NCBI GenBank assembly: GCA_034440635.1
Contig: JAOTON010000391.1
Location: forward strand, 372,001-436,000
Length of the DNA stretch: 64,000 nucleotides
DNA from: Lepas anatifera
Taxonomy: Eukaryota > Arthropoda > Thecostraca > Lepadidae
Reading direction: 5' to 3'
Shown here: in pieces, positions 46,430 to 58,439 of the stretch
Layout: every line of letters starts with the position of its first letter
Position numbering within the stretch: the stretch's first letter is position 1
Translations under genes and position numbers: made by a program
Notes under the pieces: model-generated
Databases searched by the model: none
The model's input: only the letters and a program-made list of their open reading frames with translations
What the model was told of the DNA's origin: nothing

Positions 46430-49400
46430 TGTTAACGGATCCCCCTCGAAGTTTCTAAGTGTACCTCTGAATGTAGTTTAGGGCTTATGGGGGAAACAAA
46501 CATATTGTTTAAAAAATTTTACGTGTGTTGTTTTTGGGAGATCGTCGCTGGAGCTTTATTTCGGAGTAAGATGACTTCTTTATTCCTTCACGATCGTTAT
46601 AATGGGCCGTTCATAAACTACGTCCCACGTCCTATCAGCTTTGCTCCCTGGAGGGATATCAGTGGTGATCTAACGAGTCCATCTTTTATGGGTTAGCTGG
46701 CGTTATCCATGGTCAACCGTCTGACCCATTCCAGAATCGGAGACTGCTGACTCGCACCCGCGGCACCGATGGACTCGGTCCAGACCGTGACACCCACCTG
46801 CCGAGTATGCATGGTCTCAGACAACAGAATTATCCAGGTGCCGACACTCACCCGCAGTATTACCTCGATATACCCGGATATATCGATAGTCTAGATAAAC
46901 TTCTGCTGGGCAAGAGTCAGCGGGCCACGCAGTCCTTCATGAGCTATTCAGGCGTCGTCCGATTGCGGAATGAGCATCCAGCTCTATATAGCTTGCCGTT
47001 GCAGCCGGCATAGCCAGGAGCGCTCCGGTCAGACAACGATTCTTTAATGTGGATAAATCTATCACAGACTGGTGTCATGGGCAACGCCTTGACCTGACCT
47101 TCAGGATTGGCACGCGCCGACACCTGAGGCCTGCAGTGGTGCGTGTGGTGAGGTGCGTGACACGCCGCCGGGCCTTCACCGTCAGACAGGGCAGCGCCAT
47201 GTTTGGTGGCTCCGGCTACTGCGGCCGCAGCGGCAGACATACACACGCACGGGCCTGATGAAGTGCCGTTTGAACTGGCGATGTTATCGTGCTGGTTGGT
47301 TGCTAACGGGGACTTCTTCAGAGCCATTCCGGTCCAATGACGAGGTTGTTAATGGTGGAGTTCACCGAACGAGGTCGTTCCCTAGCGAATATCGGTTAAA
47401 ATCAAAAGTTGGCCGCCGTGATAAAAATAACGGAGAGATTGGACGATATTTTTCGACAGTTAATCAGTTTTTATGTGTGGAGTAATTTCATCCGGATTGA
47501 ATTCCATTTGAATTATAATTATCCGTCGATTTGATTGTCGATCACATTCAATGTACCGAGCAATCACCAGCCAATTTCAGCTCCCCTGAGTGGTATGATT
47601 CCACTCCAGGGCTGAAGCAAGCACATGTAATTCAATTTCTGCCAAAAATAATTGTTACATACATTTTGAATATCAATTAGCTCAAAATCAATAAACAAAC
47701 TATGAACTTGTTTTGCCCACCCCAACAGTGCAGCAATCAAAAGACTGTTGTTACTCTGTTGTCACCGATTCTGGTCTGAGCCAACTTTTGCACTATTGAG
47801 CCACGAGATGGTTGCATTTGTTAATGACTAGAGACTGGATTTTGCAATCATTTGAAAGCAAAGTGTATTTCTACGCGCAAGTAAACACGGACGATTCAAT
47901 GCAAGATGGTGTCAGCTTATAGCCGAGTCAGAACCCAGTTGAACATTGGCTGGACTTCATAATTAGTCGTACAACTAAACGGTGCTTCATTTTTTAAGAA
48001 TGACGTCATAACTTGGTGGCCTGGTCTGACCTGACATTCATCGTCGTTCTAAAGATATCAAACCGTAAAAAAGGGAATATCCAAAGCAACACGTTTCCGA
48101 CTAAAACTGGTATGGAGCTATTCCCTAAAATCATAGGAAGGGATGTGGGACTTCCCTAGATATCGCCAGGCTAAAATCACGGGTAGATTTTCGGTATTTT
48201 ATCTTTTTACTCAATGCAGTATGTCTACAAAAGTAAGGTGGCTCTTTTCCGTATCATAAGAACGTTTACAGACAAAAGAAAACATGTCTGCGTGATTATT
48301 TCTATGTAGGTAGACATTCATCTGAACATATTTTTGTTTATTGCGCGGGAATCGGGGAGGATGTGTGTATCGCGGCCCTGTAAGTAATTGGTCCACCTAA
48401 AGCCAGAGAAAGCATGTCGTGTAAGTTTTTATATCATTTCTATGTAAGTTTCAGAGTCAGATATAGTGATTGATGGATACTTGAGGACAACTCGGAGCAA
48501 TTGGTTCCGACAAGGCTACATAAAGCTTTAGTAGTTTGCTTGCGAAGTTCAAGCACGGGGTGTTTCCACGGTTTCAACTTGCAAATCCGACAATAAAACT
48601 GGCAAGCGGTGAAACACCATTTGGAAATTGCATTCTCTTGTTCGTGTTTTAAGTTTATTGGTCAGGATAGGGTTGAATCTGTTTGCAACGAAGATACAGT
48701 ACACGCAAGTGTAGTACCCGCCAAGAAATTTCACTCGAAAAGAAAATATACACATAGTTTGTGAAGCAGCATGGAAATGCAATAGAATATGCTGATGCAT
48801 AGTCGTTATCAACGCCGGGCAGGGGCACCCTGGATACCAAACATTGAATTTGTGTAGCCAAAGTAAAAACATTTACAAAGTTATCAGTATGTACTAGAGA
48901 ATCAATTGGTAATTTGTTATAATTCGCCGTTATTTGATATATTTGTCATTTATAGGCCACGTCTCTAGGGAAGAAGTGAATGCAATTTAAAGAAAGTTGA
49001 TTTTAAATATTATTGGTATCAAATGTCATCAAATTTCTTTTACCAAATTTTAACCCGGGGATGTGATGCCCGTATTCTTGCGGGGTGGTGAGAAAATACT
49101 TTTCAAGGGCGCGTCAGGGACATTTCAGGTGACGCCTCGGCGAGAATTAATGTGATGAAAAATCATCTTAAAAAATTAGTGCTTATTGATTAGGTTTCCA
49201 CGTCTTTCCAACAGTGTTTTATTTCCACAGTCACTTCTGGCCTCTGTAAAACTAGCTCAGTAGTCATAAGCATTTCGCTTTTATGGTCAGACCACCTTTT
49301 TCCCCATTGCTCAGTCAATGGAGCAAAATCACTTACCTACCTACTTTGATTTATGTCATCGCTCAAACGCACTTCGGACAGCTTGCGAAATTCAGCGATG

Positions 49401-50420
49401 CCATTCAGCGCACCGGCGCCAGTAGCCCGGTATTTACGAGCCCCAAGCTGCAATTCTGTTCATTTACAACCGTCCGCCTACGTGCCTTCTCATTTGATCA
49501 TAACACAACTAACTGCCGCTTAGCACCAAACAGCGTCCCTGCCCACGCAGGTGTTTGTGAATGCTTGGGCGCATGCGCCAACAGCCGATGACTGAACAGT
49601 CTCGGGATGATAGTAGTTACTCGCACGTTGTATTCGACTAACAGGGACGAGGGTGAGAGGATGGATGGTGCACGGGCATAGTGTTGACCTGATCATCCTT
49701 TCAAAGGTAGAGATGAGAAGAAAGCGTACGCGAGATGTTGGCGGTGCTAGAACTCGTACATTGCAAACACCGTAACAAGGGCGAGACAATTGAACATTGG
49801 GCCATGCACTTAGCATGGCCATGAGTTCATAAGTGACGATGGCAGAGATCACCTGATAAGCATGCGCTCGTTAGTTTTACCTTGCCTCACCTACCTTCTT
49901 GATATAATCACTGGGCTCTAACAAATGGCCCGTAATCTCGTCATACCAATACTGTTTTTTTCAGCGTTGTGTGAGACCATGGCGTTGAAAGTGGGGAACA
50001 GAGGGATGGGTCCTACACTGGCGAACCAGGATAACATCGCCCCCTAGAAATTCTGGGACTTAACCGAAATGTTTTGCATTTTATGATTACTGTCTGTGTC
50101 GACCTGCTTGAATGTCTTCCAGCCCTGGTGGCAGTGAAGAGCATTGGTGGCGTTTTCAAGGGCACCAGATAAGTTCCAGCTTTGCCACCCCCGCAGTCAT
50201 CCCCAGTCCCAGGTCTGTCCCCCCGATGCAGCAATTCCGTGGCGACGCCCAGGGTGAGACATGGCAAACCGGTATCACCACTCGGTGCATTTCCTTGGAT
50301 ACTGGCGTGCTGATGTGGTTGACGCGCGACCTGTGGTGGAAGTCGCAGGCCCGGCGCGACATCGTCCCGAAACTCCGACTACTTGCATTTAAAGGGCTGC
50401 ACATAAATGCGCCTATTGAT
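46430..50420. other. Gene-free stretch
   Basis: No recognisable gene. Moderately GC-rich at 46720-47300, otherwise AT-rich. Open frames up to 127 codons show no domain. Confidence 0.45.
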
Positions 50421-50429
50421 GTTACAGCA

Positions 50430-50680
50430 TCAGCAATGTGCCAGCAAATCAGTGGTATCTTTCAGGGTATAATCCATGAAAAAAACGATGTGGCTGACAC
50501 TGTCAGGTCCCAGTTGTATTCGGCGCTTAGTAGGAGGTGTGATCGGTGTATCACCTGCGGGCTGATCGGTTCTCTCATTGAGGTGTATGCCAGATTGCCC
50601 GGGGCAGTATGACCACATGGTGAGATATTGTAAATCGTGCCTTTCGGAAAGAGAGTTGCCTACTTGGAGTTTGCGCAACT
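50430..50680 (-). pseudogene. Relic of a LINE RNase H domain
   Basis: The minus-strand frame includes MWSYCPGQSGIHLNERTD followed by QPAGD. This parallels the terminal RNase H motif of non-LTR retrotransposons, W-PGHSGI-GNE-AD-LAG, with His changed to Gln, Gly to Leu and Ala to Thr. Those changes and the lack of recognisable upstream motifs indicate an old relic. The frame extends to 51044, but I recognise nothing there. Confidence 0.5.
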
Positions 50681-50689
50681 GTGACCGTG

Positions 50690-52380
50690 GGTTGGTACAT
50701 ACAACAGTCTTGCTCTGACTCAAAGAGGACGATGGCCTAGCTCCACGTATGTGCTTGATTGAAAAACGTTTTGCGTATGAGATCTTAAAAAAAGCTATCC
50801 CAACAGTCAGAAAATGGACGCCCTTGCTCTGGAGAAGAAAGGTTGATGTCTCACAAAAAGTAGTTTGTGCCTTGACATGGGACGCTGCCTGACCAAAATG
50901 GCGCCAGGAACACTGAAAATAAGCTCTAAAACAAAAGTTTCGTCCACCTAGACTACGATGTCCTCCATCGACCTGTAAAAATATATTCACTATGGAAGAT
51001 GCTCCTCGCCATGAAAGAGCTCCAGAATCCGCACCTGTACACATCCCTGGCTAAGCCAAGTCATGCAGGGTATTTCTAATCCCCGGCCAGCTCATAATCC
51101 GCTTATATGAGCAAAATCTTGACTTCGCTGCATCCACACGTACTGCAACGTTAGAGTTCGGCTGACAGCCGTCCAGAGGGTGAGTGGTGCGGGTGTAATT
51201 GCTGGGTGTTTCAACTTGATTTTAATCAGAAAAATCGCGATGGGAGGACGATGGCCGTTTACGGGAGGATGTACCAGTAGAATATATAATGCCCCAAGAT
51301 CACCACTGAGGTATTCTACCTTGCAAATAGTATACTGCTTCGTTCGGCTTGTACAGTGTGCAAGACCCAGGCTGTTTTACGATCTCCAAGATAGTTTGTG
51401 ATATGCACAGAGACCCCAAGGCCGACCCTTCATTGGTATGGGATGACAAGTTAGTTCCGCAAGATGACGCCGTATAAACTTCAACACGTGCTGTTTAAGT
51501 GGAGTTACTATAAGTTTCTGGAGATACTTTCAGCGTTGGGGGGGATCGGCCAGGATAGGTAGCCGGAATACACTGAAACTTTACTGATTTATTGACAGCC
51601 TTTTTAATGTCACTTGCGGTGGACCAGCATTGCATTGATTAGTATTCTGAGCGAGAGCATCGGAACAGTGGTGCACTTTATGACTTTTTTATTTCCTGAG
51701 AGGCTACTTGCCAATGCAAATGCGGATGTTTCTATAGGCTCACAAAATGGTCAGCAATCGGTTATATCGAACACACTTTGATATTGTTGGCACTGAAGTT
51801 GACAGCCTGTACTCGGCCAAACAAGCCAGAATCAAATGGCATTCTATTCGAAAAAGCTTTATCAATGTAATGTATACAATTTTTTAGGATCGAGGAGATA
51901 AATGTTAACGCTTTCAAATGATTGTCAACCGCTTCTTCTGCTACGTTAAAAAATTTGAGACGCAAGATGATGGCACTTGTCACCACGTTGACAAGGTTTC
52001 ACCATTGGCACACAAAAAACATCACCGGGATATTTGCTCGTGTAGTTTGGATATCGTGGTGTAGTGATTAGAAGTAGTTGCTGTCAAATCTCCCGTCAGC
52101 TATTCTGCAGAGAGACTTGTGTATTCATACATCACGGAATAGGTATTCCAGCTTTCCTTACGAGCTAACGTCGATGGGCTTGACCGGTATATTTTTCTAG
52201 TTTACTAACTTAGATAACCTATTTACCATATTTTGCACGAAGCGGTGTGGTTAGGTGACTTTAGCCAGTAATTTTTCCATCGCAATGAATAACATAATAA
52301 CCTGACAACGAATTGTGGTGTAATGGAGAGAAAAATACTGCAATCGGAGTATATGTAAGTGACGCAAAGCACAATATTTG
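50690..52380. other. Gene-free stretch
   Basis: AT-rich with no supported gene, repeat array or element terminus. Confidence 0.45.
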
Positions 52381-52387
52381 CTCCTGA

Positions 52388-52639
52388 TCATTTTATGGGC
52401 ACGACAAGGGTCGGGTCTCTGGCATACGACAGCTTTGCGTCGACTCGGATAGGTGGCATTAGTGCTGCGTCGGCGTCGGCGCTCAGCAGCAGTGCAGTAA
52501 CCGATTTGGTTAGGACTTCAGTGATGTGTTTGGCTTTTTCCAGAACTCGTTGAGAATTGTTCTGAGAATGTTTTGACGGTGAGATCAAACGGACGTGTTT
52601 CTGTCCTTTATAGTCTGCCAGAGGTTTCCGAGAAGGCAT
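52388..52639 (-). CDS. Small hypothetical ORF (83 codons), doubtful
   Basis: From an ATG at 52639 the minus strand encodes a basic N-terminus (MPSRKPLADYKGQKH), a segment rich in Lys and Ser, and an Ala/Asp-rich middle (LLLSADADAALMPP). I do not recognise it. It ends at TGA about 120 bases left of the hAT element. The composition looks more protein-like than most open frames here, but no promoter, splice site or homology supports it. It could be an exon, a relic or chance. Confidence 0.2.
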   Translation of the reverse strand: MPSRKPLADYKGQKHVRLISPSKHSQNNSQRVLEKAKHITEVLTKSVTALLLSADADAALMPPIRVDAKLSYARDPTLVVPIK

Positions 52640-52761
52640 TTTGCTTCTGAACAAGATTTTGTTTAGATATTTCAGAGTTTCCACTGTGGACTGGATAAAA
52701 ATAGAGTTACCCGGTTTTATGTCATGTAACCTTGAGAGACGAATCCAAATGATCTGGTGAT

Positions 52762-54716
52762 CAGACTTGTTGATGACTCAAATTGTCTTGAGTTGACTCA
52801 ACTCTGACTCACAGCTAAATGGCTGACTCTGATTCTGACTCGACTCACTGAGTTGAAAATGGTGAGCCGACTCGACTCAGGCCAAATTCAGAAGTGAGTC
52901 GAATCGATTCCGACTCAAATCAGCATTGAGTCGGAGTCGATTCCGACTCAGAATAGTGGCAAAATGGATGCACAGAAAAAATTCTCATTTCCTTCCATAG
53001 TATGCGAAATCCAGTGTATTTATTCATGGCGTTAATCTAACTGCACATTTCCTTTAATAATATGCCAATTTCAATGCATTAATTCATGATAGAAATTATT
53101 CCTGCATAGGAATGAAGAAAGATGCTAATCGCGAACAGGTGAGTATGAGGAAGGGCCTGATGGCTTTGCATTTTAAAGGCATGTCCTTCATGAGCAGTCA
53201 TAATTGAAGCAATAAGCGACGTTTCAACTGCAAAAAAAACAGGAATCAATATTTGAACATATGATATTTTGAGAGGCAATCCTCGCCCCAGAACATTCTG
53301 AACAATCCCGTGACGAACTTAACTTAGAAATAAATGCTACACTGTGCACTGCCCCTATCCAGCACCACACCAAAACCAAAAACAATGATGAATACTCGCC
53401 TTGTCCTCACGAAAATGCTGTAGTAAACACGTAAACGTTACAGATGGCGCATTTAAGACATTACGAACCTAGCCTCGGATAGCGCAAACCTGACAATGGA
53501 TAGCACTTTAAAAATTACGTGACCAAAAAGCGTGAGAAAAATATGCAGGTCCATGTTAAGATAATCATGACTGCGGGGTACTAAAGCCTAAATGACCAGC
53601 CCTGTTATTCTGCCGGCAGAACGCAAAATAGTATGCCGCACGCATGGGCAGTACGGTATCATGGACCACAAGATACCTCACTGCGCATGCGTGTGGCATA
53701 CTAGTATGCGTTCTGCTCGGCAGAATAACACGGCTACTAGCATTTTGTTGCGCACCATGATTGTTTTGTGACTGGTGTGGCGCGCGCGGGGGCAGCAGTG
53801 TGAGTAGTAAATAAAAATAATCGGCATCATCATAATTTGAAGAGCGGGCGGTGGTTGTTTGTGAGTGAGAGGATTGATGTATATTTTGCAGTTTATCAGT
53901 TTCACAGTTTGAAATTACTCACGCTACGCCAGAGGTAGGACTGATATCCATTTTCCGTAAATAGACAGTTTTTATCATCTACCAGTGGGTGTTCTCAAAC
54001 CACGACAAATCAAGATAGCGTTTTGAAATAAGCAGATAATTGAAGCTTTTAGTTTCTGTTTCTACCCATTGCAAGGCTTATGTGCAAAATAAGATTTTTT
54101 GGTACCCTCTTTCTGATGCTGATATGTGTTTTTTAGTGTTTTAGCCAAAGGAAGGAAGAAAATAGAAAATAAAGATGTGGTTTCCCAAGAGTGAATTACC
54201 TTTTGCATGATAATGAGCTTAGGATTTTGGATGTTAGCATTTTCAAAGTTGAAAAAGTCTGATTTTGTGCCTAATCACCATTTTTCTGTATGATTTTGCA
54301 TGCCATTGCTAGGATTAAACGAAAAAAACTATCAAATGTGTGTTTTTTAAACTATATTTTACATAACTTGTGTATCTAACAACTGATCCAGGCATGGGTC
54401 TAGTGTGGATATGAGAATAATGAATTACCTGTTATTACCAAATATCAATATGAAATCCTTGAAAATTAGATGTGAAAATTTCTAAAATGTCAGTCATGTG
54501 ATCACTTATGTTAAGAAAATATTGTTCAGTCGACTCAACTCTTGACTCACAGCATGGAGGCTGACTCCGATTCTGACTCGCCTCAACTGGTTGTCCAGTC
54601 GAGTCGACTCCGATTCAACCCAAACATGGAGTCGAGTCGACTCCAACTCTGACTCGAGCAAAATTTGAGTCGACTCTGAGTCGACTCCGACTCTGAGTCG
54701 CGACTCAACAAGCCTG
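52762..54716. mobile_element. Non-autonomous hAT element, 1,955 bp, with GACTC/GAGTC subterminal repeats
   Basis: The ends are CAGACTTGTTGA and, reversed from the right, CAGGCTTGTTGA (11 of 12 identical). The same octamer CTGGTGAT flanks both sides (52754-52761 and 54717-54724), a perfect hAT-type 8-bp duplication. The first about 200 bp and last about 190 bp are crowded with GACTC or GAGTC pentamers, 13 and about 17 by my count, often as GAGTCGACTC. Dense subterminal motifs of this kind are typical transposase-binding repeats in hAT elements. The AT-rich interior has no transposase frame, so it needs an autonomous partner. A 138-bp fold-back unit lies inside it at 53598. Confidence 0.93.
53598..53735. 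mobile_element. 138-bp fold-back (hairpin) unit nested in the hAT element
   Basis: Left arm AGCCCTGTTATTCTGCC and right arm, reversed, AGCCGTGTTATTCTGCC. Pairing continues through GCAGAACGCA and TAGTATGCC-CACGCATG nearly to the centre. It looks like a small foldback MITE that inserted in the larger element. I found no clear target-site duplication, so it could also be an original part of the host element. Confidence 0.6.
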
Positions 54717-54874
54717 CTGGTGATGTTTTCAGACATAACATGAATGGACAGTTAGTGAATTGATTTTTCATATCTGCCATCAGGTGGCATTGCGGTGACA
54801 GATGAAAAGGCATTAACATTGATATCCATTCATGATGCACATTGTCATTAAACACATCGGGTTGAACCGGCGTG

Positions 54875-54965
54875 CTTGGACAGCGTGGCTTAACCGTAGC
54901 CTTATTGGAGGTATTGTATACCTTTGCCCTACGGGATGAGGGTCGATTCGACCACCTGCCACTAT
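54875..54965 (+). repeat. Possible tRNA-like SINE fragment
   Basis: GCGTGGCTTAACCGTAG resembles a pol III A box. About 45 bases on, GAGGGTCGATTCGACC resembles a B box (GGTTCRANNCC). Spacing is wide, like a long-arm tRNA, but the stems do not fold convincingly. SINE head or chance. Confidence 0.3.
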
Positions 54966-55350
54966 CTGTTCAAAAACTAAGAAAGACCGAAAGACAAAGT
55001 AAATTATAGCGTGTCGCTTACGATACGAAACGGTAATTTATTCATATACAATGGTTTCCAAAAGGTTAGATCGAGATCGGCGCAAAAGTCCTAGCGGACT
55101 TACTCAGGACGCCTTTCTCAGAAGTCTCTATAAACATGTAGATTCGTAAGAACAACAGGTAGACACATACACACGAAGCATAGACGAACCAACGTGACAC
55201 TTGACATTTAAACAGTTCCCAACCGGCAAATTTTGTTCGCGGTCTCCGTAGGTGACAGCTCTGCGGGCGGGAGCCCACCGGACGTGCCCACCGCCTGGCC
55301 GGCGCCCACTATGCCGGGACAGCCGGCGCCACGTGACCACTCCGAGAGTC

Positions 55351-55917
55351 TTAAGTGAATCTTCTTGATTTTATCAGAAAATTTTGGAAAGCATTGGCCG
55401 CCTCCCGTCCACTGCCCTCGTCCGGTCCAATACCAGATATGAGAAAGTCAAGTTGCGATTGAAGAGGAAGTACTCGGAGATTGTGGCCTAAAAGTGTAAT
55501 AGTGTGAAATAGTTCTGCACGAACATCATTATAACGAGAATACTCTAGAACAAAATGTTTAATAGTCTCGGTCCGAAAACCACAAGAACACTGTGGCGAA
55601 GGTTTTTGTATGGTTTGGAAGAGGTGATAATTAAGTGCGGAAGCTCCAACTCGGAGTTGTGTGTGGAATTTGTTACCAATTTTGGAGCCGAGTGCGAGGT
55701 ACTTAGGAGCAGGCATCTGTCCGAAATAATCTAGGGTTTTTTGTTTGAAAGCTGCAGCGTTCAAATTTCGAATTTCGATGAGCAGGTTATTCCAGTTCCT
55801 TGAGGTCTTCGGAATAAAATAATTTTGGAAAAGGGATGTTCGTATTTGTGGCTGCGTGACTGTTAGTGAATTTCTAAGAGTCCTGCCGGTGTGAAAGTAT
55901 CTGGCCTGGAATCTCAA
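55351..55917 (-). pseudogene. 3' part of a non-LTR retrotransposon ORF2
   Basis: An open frame of about 188 codons ends at 55351. It contains a SLFQNYFIPKTSRNWNNL stretch (the post-RT FxP-T-xxWNxL motif). Then come LRVGASALNYHLF and a zinc-knuckle-like SPQCSCGFRTETIKHF. These are in the order seen at the C-terminus of many CR1/L2/Daphne-like LINEs (R-G-S-LN-HLF, C-CG--E---HF-L-C). The usual third cysteine is Tyr (FVLEYSRY), so this copy is probably defective. The 5' part is missing; the frame has no ATG at its upstream edge. It differs from the Jockey-like LINE at 9325 in lacking RNase H here. Confidence 0.85.
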
Positions 55918-56053
55918 ATGAAATGCGTTTTATCCTAGACCAATCGGTGACCTTGATTTTGGGCGGATCGGGGTTACTTGAGATCACTTGCCAATCGCAT
56001 ATGTTCAAGAAGCCAAGTCTCATCAGTCAAGTGCGCTGAAGTCTAAAACTTAA

Positions 56054-57077
56054 CCCTCGCCCCACCGAAGGGGCCATCGATGGCCCCCTAAGGTTTTTCC
56101 GGGATAGCAGAAAAACGACGAGGCGCAGCACCGCGGTTGAGGGCTCTACCTCTCACTGCATCATTTTCCCATCATCCCTGAAATTTTTTACCCCGGGTCA
56201 CCCAAGGTCAGGTCACCAGACGAGGTCAACCAAGGTCACCTTACTTCACCTTTAGAGCTCTGTAAGAGCTACATTTCAAAGTCGATCAATTTGAAACTTC
56301 CTACACTTCATGACCCCTCCAGGTTCTACAAGGTGTATATCCGGGATTTTTCGATTTCGTGCCCTGAGGTCAGGTCACGAGGCGACCTCTCCCATTGGAA
56401 AAGCATGGGGAAAAGCTATTTCATAATATAAAAGCCACAAAAATGATTGCACATACTCAGACTGCTCAGAACAACGTTTTTTGGACACCCTTTCACGGAT
56501 CCCAGGGTCATATTTGCCCTTTGACTTTTCCAAGGTCATCCAAGGTCATCAGAGGTCAAAAACAGTATTTTGACAATAACTTTTGACCTAATTAAGCTAG
56601 AGCGCTGAAACAAACACCATCGTGTTTGTCTTGTCACTGGCTTTCATTTGATATACGGCAAGGTCACTTTTTGACCTTTCGTGACCTCAGGTCATATTAG
56701 GTCACGAGGTGACCTCTGGCGGTCAAACCACTGGCGGGAGGTCTTTACGTTCCACATAGCGGAAAAAGTACTGGCAATTTGCTATCAAATGTACTTTACC
56801 AGGCCTCAATAGCTCTAATGACATAAGAGTTATGCCCAGTTTGCTTAATCATTGCATATTTGAGTGAAAATTGCCGATCTTGACCTAATTTGACCTCTGG
56901 AGGTCAAACCATTGACCTGAGCACTAAAACATGCGAAGTAATTTCTTACTGAATTCACGCGAGCTTTCTATTGCACTTTGCAGATTTGCGCTAGCGCCCA
57001 TATTTTCGGAGTTAGAGGGGGCCATCGATGGCCCCCGGTGGGGCAAAGGTGGCGCCGGACCCCCGGTGGGGCGCGGG
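56054..57077 (+). mobile_element. Full-length TTAA-flanked element, AGGTCA-rich (copy B)
   Basis: This 1,024-bp element is flanked by TTAA at 56050-56053 and 57078-57081. Ends: CCCTCGCCCCACCG and, reversed, CCCGCGCCCCACCGG. The palindrome GGGGCCATCGATGGCCCC lies just inside both ends. It aligns along its whole length with copy A (8118-9142) in inverse orientation. I count 20 AGGTCA/TGACCT hexamers, in mixed orientation and spacing, including direct, inverted and everted pairs. No transposase is encoded. The open frame at 56395-56586 is the counterpart of the one in copy A and looks incidental. Confidence 0.87.
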
Positions 57078-57099
57078 TTAATTTAGAACCCAGTCTGAG

Positions 57100-57808
57100 T
57101 CAAATTATCATTCCCAGATCAAGTGTAGCGAGGAGGCCGGCTAAGGCTTCGTGGAAGCCTTTCGAAATGTCCCCATATCTTAATGACCTGACATGAAATT
57201 TGACTCAGACTCGAAATTTGTTCAAGATGTGTGAGATTGAACTTCTTTAACATATGCTGGGCAGCATTGCGCTAAACTGAGCCGTTCGTCTTAATTTGGA
57301 AAAAATGTGAAGAGGTTCAACTTAAGCCGCCCATAGGGCGAGGGTCACGGACAAACTAATCCGGTCTGAGCACCTTCATTCTCTATCGGTCATCGGCTGG
57401 CCCCTGTATATGGTTCGGATGTGTGAACCCTCCGGTTGGTATCAGGTGACTCGGCGCGGCGCGACCAGTCTTGTTTTTCCTCCGGCCGCCCTGGCCTGCC
57501 GTGTATTTACACTCAGCAGGATACTGCCACCCAGCGGCCGATCGGCCCTACACCATTGTTGTTACCCTGCAACCCGCCAGGGACTGCCGCAGCTGCCGGC
57601 AAAATCAGGAGCAAAAAGGCCGGACGGTATGTACAACATCACTCAGTCACAGCTGCGCCCGCTACTCTGGCCACTTTGGCGAGAGCTTTGCGTTCACTGC
57701 AGGGCCTGTTCTGAAGCGTTGAATGGCGGTCGCGTTATAGCAGTGGAAGAAAAAGGGAGAGGGAGAAACGAAGAGAGAGAGAGAGAGAGAAAAAAAGATG
57801 AAAGATCT
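57100..57808. other. Gene-free stretch
   Basis: No supported gene. Open frames of up to 92 codons in the GC-rich part (57430-57700) carry no domain. A purine-rich run begins near 57745. Confidence 0.45.
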
Positions 57809-57901
57809 GTCTTCTTCATCCATTCATTCATCTATCCATCCATCCATCCATCCATCCATCCATCCATCCATCCATCCATCCATCCATCCATCCATCCATC
57901 C

Positions 57902-57960
<59 letters not shown>

Positions 57961-57986
57961 AGCTTAATATATCCCGTCTATTTTTC

Positions 57987-58054
<68 letters not shown>

Positions 58055-58079
58055 GACGGGATATATTAGGCTGATAGCT

Positions 58080-58148
<69 letters not shown>

Positions 58149-58191
58149 CTATCTATCTATCTATCTATCAGCCTAATATATCCCGTCTATT

Positions 58192-58253
<62 letters not shown>

Positions 58254-58438
58254 ATAGACGGGATATATTAGGCTGATAGATAGATAGATAGATGGATGGA
58301 TGGATGGATGGATGGATGGATGGATGGATGGATGAATGGATGGATGGATGGATGGATGGATGGATGGATGGATGGATGGATGGATGGATGGATGGATGGA
58401 TGGATGGATGGATGGATGGATGGATGGATGAAGTAGAC
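57809..58438. repeat. Large palindromic microsatellite complex
   Basis: In order: (CATC)n, (TATC)n, module B, (AT)n, B reversed, (AT)n, (ATCT)n, B, (AT)n, B reversed, (GATA)n, (GGAT)n. Module B is about 27 bp, with core CTAATATATCCCGTCTATTT. Outer edges also mirror (TCTTCTTCATCC at left; the reverse of GATGAAGTAGA at right). Copies of B lie at about 57960, 58049, 58168 and 58249. Each B pair flanks an (AT) run, so two hairpins sit inside one larger imperfect palindrome. Frames of poly Ile-His-Pro-Ser or Trp-Met-Asp-Gly are artefacts. Confidence 0.93.
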
Positions 58439-58439
58439 A

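Noticed and set aside
50112..50612. 166-codon plus-strand frame
   Set aside because: It lies opposite the RNase H relic and has no recognisable domain; it is more likely an antisense shadow or chance.
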